The position numbers and the translations under genes are program-made. The notes beneath the pieces were generated by a model, which saw only the letters and a program-made list of their open reading frames with translations, made no database searches and was not told where the DNA came from. 8,098 bases of DNA from CAZCWX01 sp964502465 (GTDB lineage Bacteria; Desulfobacterota; Binatia; Bin18), in NCBI GenBank assembly GCA_964502465.1, contig CAZCWX010000198.1:1-8098 (forward strand). Direction: 5' to 3'. Positions 5,908 to 8,098 of this stretch are shown one piece after another; the first letter of the stretch is position 1, and each line of letters starts with the position of its first letter.

Positions 5908-8098
5908 TTATTCTGTGAGAACCGCCTGGATCTTCAGCGCTTCTTCTTGTTTGCCTACGGAGCAGGAAGGGATCGGTTGCGACTCTTCTTGGCTGCTACC
6001 AAATGGGAACCATACCCGGAAGGCCGAGCCGCGGCCGACTTCGCTCTCCACCGAGATGTTGCCGCCAAGCAAGTCCAACAGTTGCCGCACGATGTAGAGC
6101 CCAAGGCCCACTCCCCCAGAGCTATGCTCCTTAGCAACCTCCCCTTGCTGGAAGGGTTCAAAAATATTCGGCAATACCTCCTGGGAAATACCAATCCCCG
6201 TGTCCGCCACGCAAAACTCTATGCCCTCCCCCTGCTGACGGACCGTAACGGCCACCACCCCTTCTTCGGTGAACTTCAAGGCATTGGTAATCAAGTTCTT
6301 CAGCACGATCTTGAGCTTCACAGGGTCAGTGTAGAGTTGGAGGGAGCTGGAGAGCTGTGGCCATTCAAACCGTAGAGAGGGTTTCTGGTTCAGAGGACAC
6401 GTTTCGGCCCTCAGTTCAGTCAGCAAGTCAGCGACGCCGATCTGTCGCCCATTAAGCGGCAGGCGTCTGCTTTGCAGCCGGCTGAGATCAAGGATAGTGG
6501 TGATAAGGTCAAAGAGGTCTCTTGCATTCTTATCGCTACGCAGCAGAGGCTCCCGTTGTTCGGGGGTTAGGGGACCATAGGCATCATCCAAGAGCAGTTC
6601 GGTGTAGCCAATGATGATGTTCAATGGCGTCCGGAGTTCGTGGGACATGGTCCCCACAAAATCTTCCTTGAGGCGATTCGCCTGTTCCAGTTCTTCCAAC
6701 AACTTCGCATTAGCTAAGGCAAGGGAGGCGACCTGAGAGATCCCTTGGGCGAGCCGTTTTTGCTGCTGAGTAAATCCAGTGCGCCCGCGGTAACCTACCG
6801 CTTGGAAGCCAATGAGTTCTTGACCACGCCATAATGGCAGACAGAGTGTTGCAGTAATGCCGAACTGTTGCCGGCGGATTTGCGATATTAACTGCAAGGA
6901 GGGTTCCTCCTCCAGCACGACCACTCCGCCTGCGGCTCGATACGCCTCGAAATTTGGGACCATCAGACGAGGAGTCCGGAGGGTTTGCCACAGTTCCCAT
7001 TGTTCCGGTGTATCCCCATAGCCAGCCGCCGCAATGAAGGCATTATGTTCTGGTCGCCACAAGGCAACGTGGCTGTAATCACAATCCAAGGCCTCAGCTG
7101 TCAGGCGGCAAAGCCGCTCCAGGAGCACGGACCCCCCAAGCAAAGAGAGCAACTCCTGACCGATCTGTGCGAGAGTCGTGGCGATGCCTGCTTCCTCTCG
7201 GAGCGCTTCCTCTAGGTGTTTGTGTTCGGTCATGTCAGTAATAACCCCTTGCACGCCAACCGGCTGCCCCTCTTTCGACACGAGCCGACAGGAAATCTGC
7301 ACCCAACGAATCTGCCCTGTTCGTGTCAGCACTTGACACTCGCCCGCCTTCACATCTCCGGTGAGGGATTTGTGAAAATTTTCCAGAACCGTGGATAACC
7401 CTTCTGCGAGCAAGAACCTGGTAAAAGGACGACCGATGAGGTCTACAGGCCGATATCCACTCAGTGATTCCACAGCTGGGCTGATGTAGGTGATGATGCC
7501 GGTCTCGTCTACGGCATAGATGACATCGTTGATATTCTCGACGAGGTCGCGATACTTTTCCTCTGATTCTTGCAAGGCATGTTGAGCCTGTTGGCAGGCA
7601 ATGAGAGCTTGTTCCTTCTCCTGGTAGAGTCTGGCATTGGAGACAGCGATCGCAGCCTGCTCCGCAACTGTTTCCAGCAAGGCTTCTTCATGCTCAGAGA
7701 TAAAGTGCAGCGGAGTCCACACGACCTCAAGGCTGCCGACAACCTGCCCCTGAACAAACAGAGGCGCTAACAAGATCGACAGGAGCGGGGGGGAAGCGCT
7801 AAGCCGTTCAGCCTGTGCCCATACGGCAGGCCATTCTTGACGAGTGAGCTGCACAATACGTAGCGAACGTCTATGGGTAGCGACCCATTCGGTTAAGGAA
7901 CCTCCCAGGGGATAACACAGCGTACGAAAAGTCCCATCTGTGCCATATGTCGTGGTGAGCTCGGCCTCGCAGGTTTTCTCATTATGGAGAATCACCGATG
8001 CCATTGGCGCGGTAAAGAGCTGCGCCGTCTCAGAGATAATTCGCTGGAGTACCTTGTGCAGAACAAGAGTATAGCTAATCGCACCGCTGATGCGATGC
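5908..8098 (-). CDS. GAF-PAS-GAF sensor histidine kinase, N-terminus beyond right edge
   Basis: The frame is open to the last base: 31 codons without a stop precede the ATG at 8004 and read as the start of a GAF helix (VLHKVLQRIISETAQLF), so that ATG is internal and the gene is truncated by the window. About 729 residues are visible. Numbered from Met8004: first GAF about 1-128, a linker coiled coil 126-150, PAS 150-262 (YRDLVENINDVIYAVDETG, then the ITDMTEHK exit), second GAF about 270-437, HisKA 445-512 with phospho-acceptor H455 in SHELRTP, and HATPase_c about 556-668. The kinase boxes are intact: N box LKNLITNALKF (568-578), G1 DTGIGI (601-606), F box IFEPFQQ (614-620), G2 GVGLGLYI (631-638). 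No transmembrane segment or receiver domain is visible, so this part looks cytoplasmic. It would autophosphorylate and pass phosphate to a regulator encoded elsewhere. The PAS and GAF domains show no ligand-specific signature I can name. A polar 30-residue tail follows the ATPase domain. Confidence 0.93.
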   Translation of the reverse strand, partial: HRISGAISYTLVLHKVLQRIISETAQLFTAPMASVILHNEKTCEAELTTTYGTDGTFRTLCYPLGGSLTEWVATHRRSLRIVQLTRQEWPAVWAQAERLSASPPLLSILLAPLFVQGQVVGSLEVVWTPLHFISEHEEALLETVAEQAAIAVSNARLYQEKEQALIACQQAQHALQESEEKYRDLVENINDVIYAVDETGIITYISPAVESLSGYRPVDLIGRPFTRFLLAEGLSTVLENFHKSLTGDVKAGECQVLTRTGQIRWVQISCRLVSKEGQPVGVQGVITDMTEHKHLEEALREEAGIATTLAQIGQELLSLLGGSVLLERLCRLTAEALDCDYSHVALWRPEHNAFIAAAGYGDTPEQWELWQTLRTPRLMVPNFEAYRAAGGVVVLEEEPSLQLISQIRRQQFGITATLCLPLWRGQELIGFQAVGYRGRTGFTQQQKRLAQGISQVASLALANAKLLEELEQANRLKEDFVGTMSHELRTPLNIIIGYTELLLDDAYGPLTPEQREPLLRSDKNARDLFDLITTILDLSRLQSRRLPLNGRQIGVADLLTELRAETCPLNQKPSLRFEWPQLSSSLQLYTDPVKLKIVLKNLITNALKFTEEGVVAVTVRQQGEGIEFCVADTGIGISQEVLPNIFEPFQQGEVAKEHSSGGVGLGLYIVRQLLDLLGGNISVESEVGRGSAFRVWFPFGSSQEESQPIPSCSVGKQEEALKIQAVLTE

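Noticed and set aside
5713..6375. 220-residue open frame on the plus strand running into the histidine kinase gene
   Set aside because: Most of it is antisense to the conserved ATPase domain of the kinase, it has no convincing ribosome binding site, and its sequence resembles no family.

Overview
The window comes from a Gram-negative-type bacterium of moderate GC content (a little over 50% by eye). The evidence is an envelope-type RND (MMPL-family) permease, a DUF1329 protein with a signal peptide, and a multi-sensor histidine kinase. Together with metagenome-like gene content this recalls deltaproteobacterial, Tectomicrobia or Binatota-type genomes, but the sequence does not fix the taxon and this is a weak guess. 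I see no rRNA, tRNA, CRISPR array, insertion sequence or attachment site.

Layout from left to right. Positions 1-92 hold the start of a leftward gene that leaves the window (30 codons, unidentified). A divergent intergenic region follows, carrying a perfect inverted repeat with 11-bp arms (146-169) that overlaps a plausible promoter. The rightward DUF1329 gene lies at 209-1486. It converges on a leftward RND exporter gene (1575-4403, more likely starting at 4352 or 4349) with only 88 bp between the stop codons and no clear terminator hairpin. The exporter ends in a fused cyclic-nucleotide-binding-like domain. Further right and also leftward are a GNAT acetyltransferase gene whose last ~33 codons are out of frame (4471-5054), a small cupin-fold metal-dependent enzyme gene (5108-5650), a 257-bp gap with a candidate promoter for the cupin gene, and a large GAF-PAS-GAF histidine kinase gene (5908 to the right edge). 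The kinase reading frame stays open to the last base, so its N-terminus lies outside the window.

How the genes may work together. DUF1329 proteins are often encoded beside MMPL/RND permeases of the COG1033 type, and here the two are adjacent but convergent. I infer that they belong to one envelope lipid or hydrophobic-molecule transport function, with the DUF1329 protein as a periplasmic or outer-membrane partner. The exporter's cytoplasmic C-terminal domain suggests ligand gating, but the usual ribose-binding glutamate is replaced. The cupin and GNAT genes are 53 bp apart on the same strand and both have strong ribosome binding sites, so they probably form a two-gene unit. The kinase has no response regulator within the window. 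The most informative points are the GNAT frameshift, the RND-cNBD fusion with its altered binding site, and the operator-like palindrome upstream of the DUF1329 gene.
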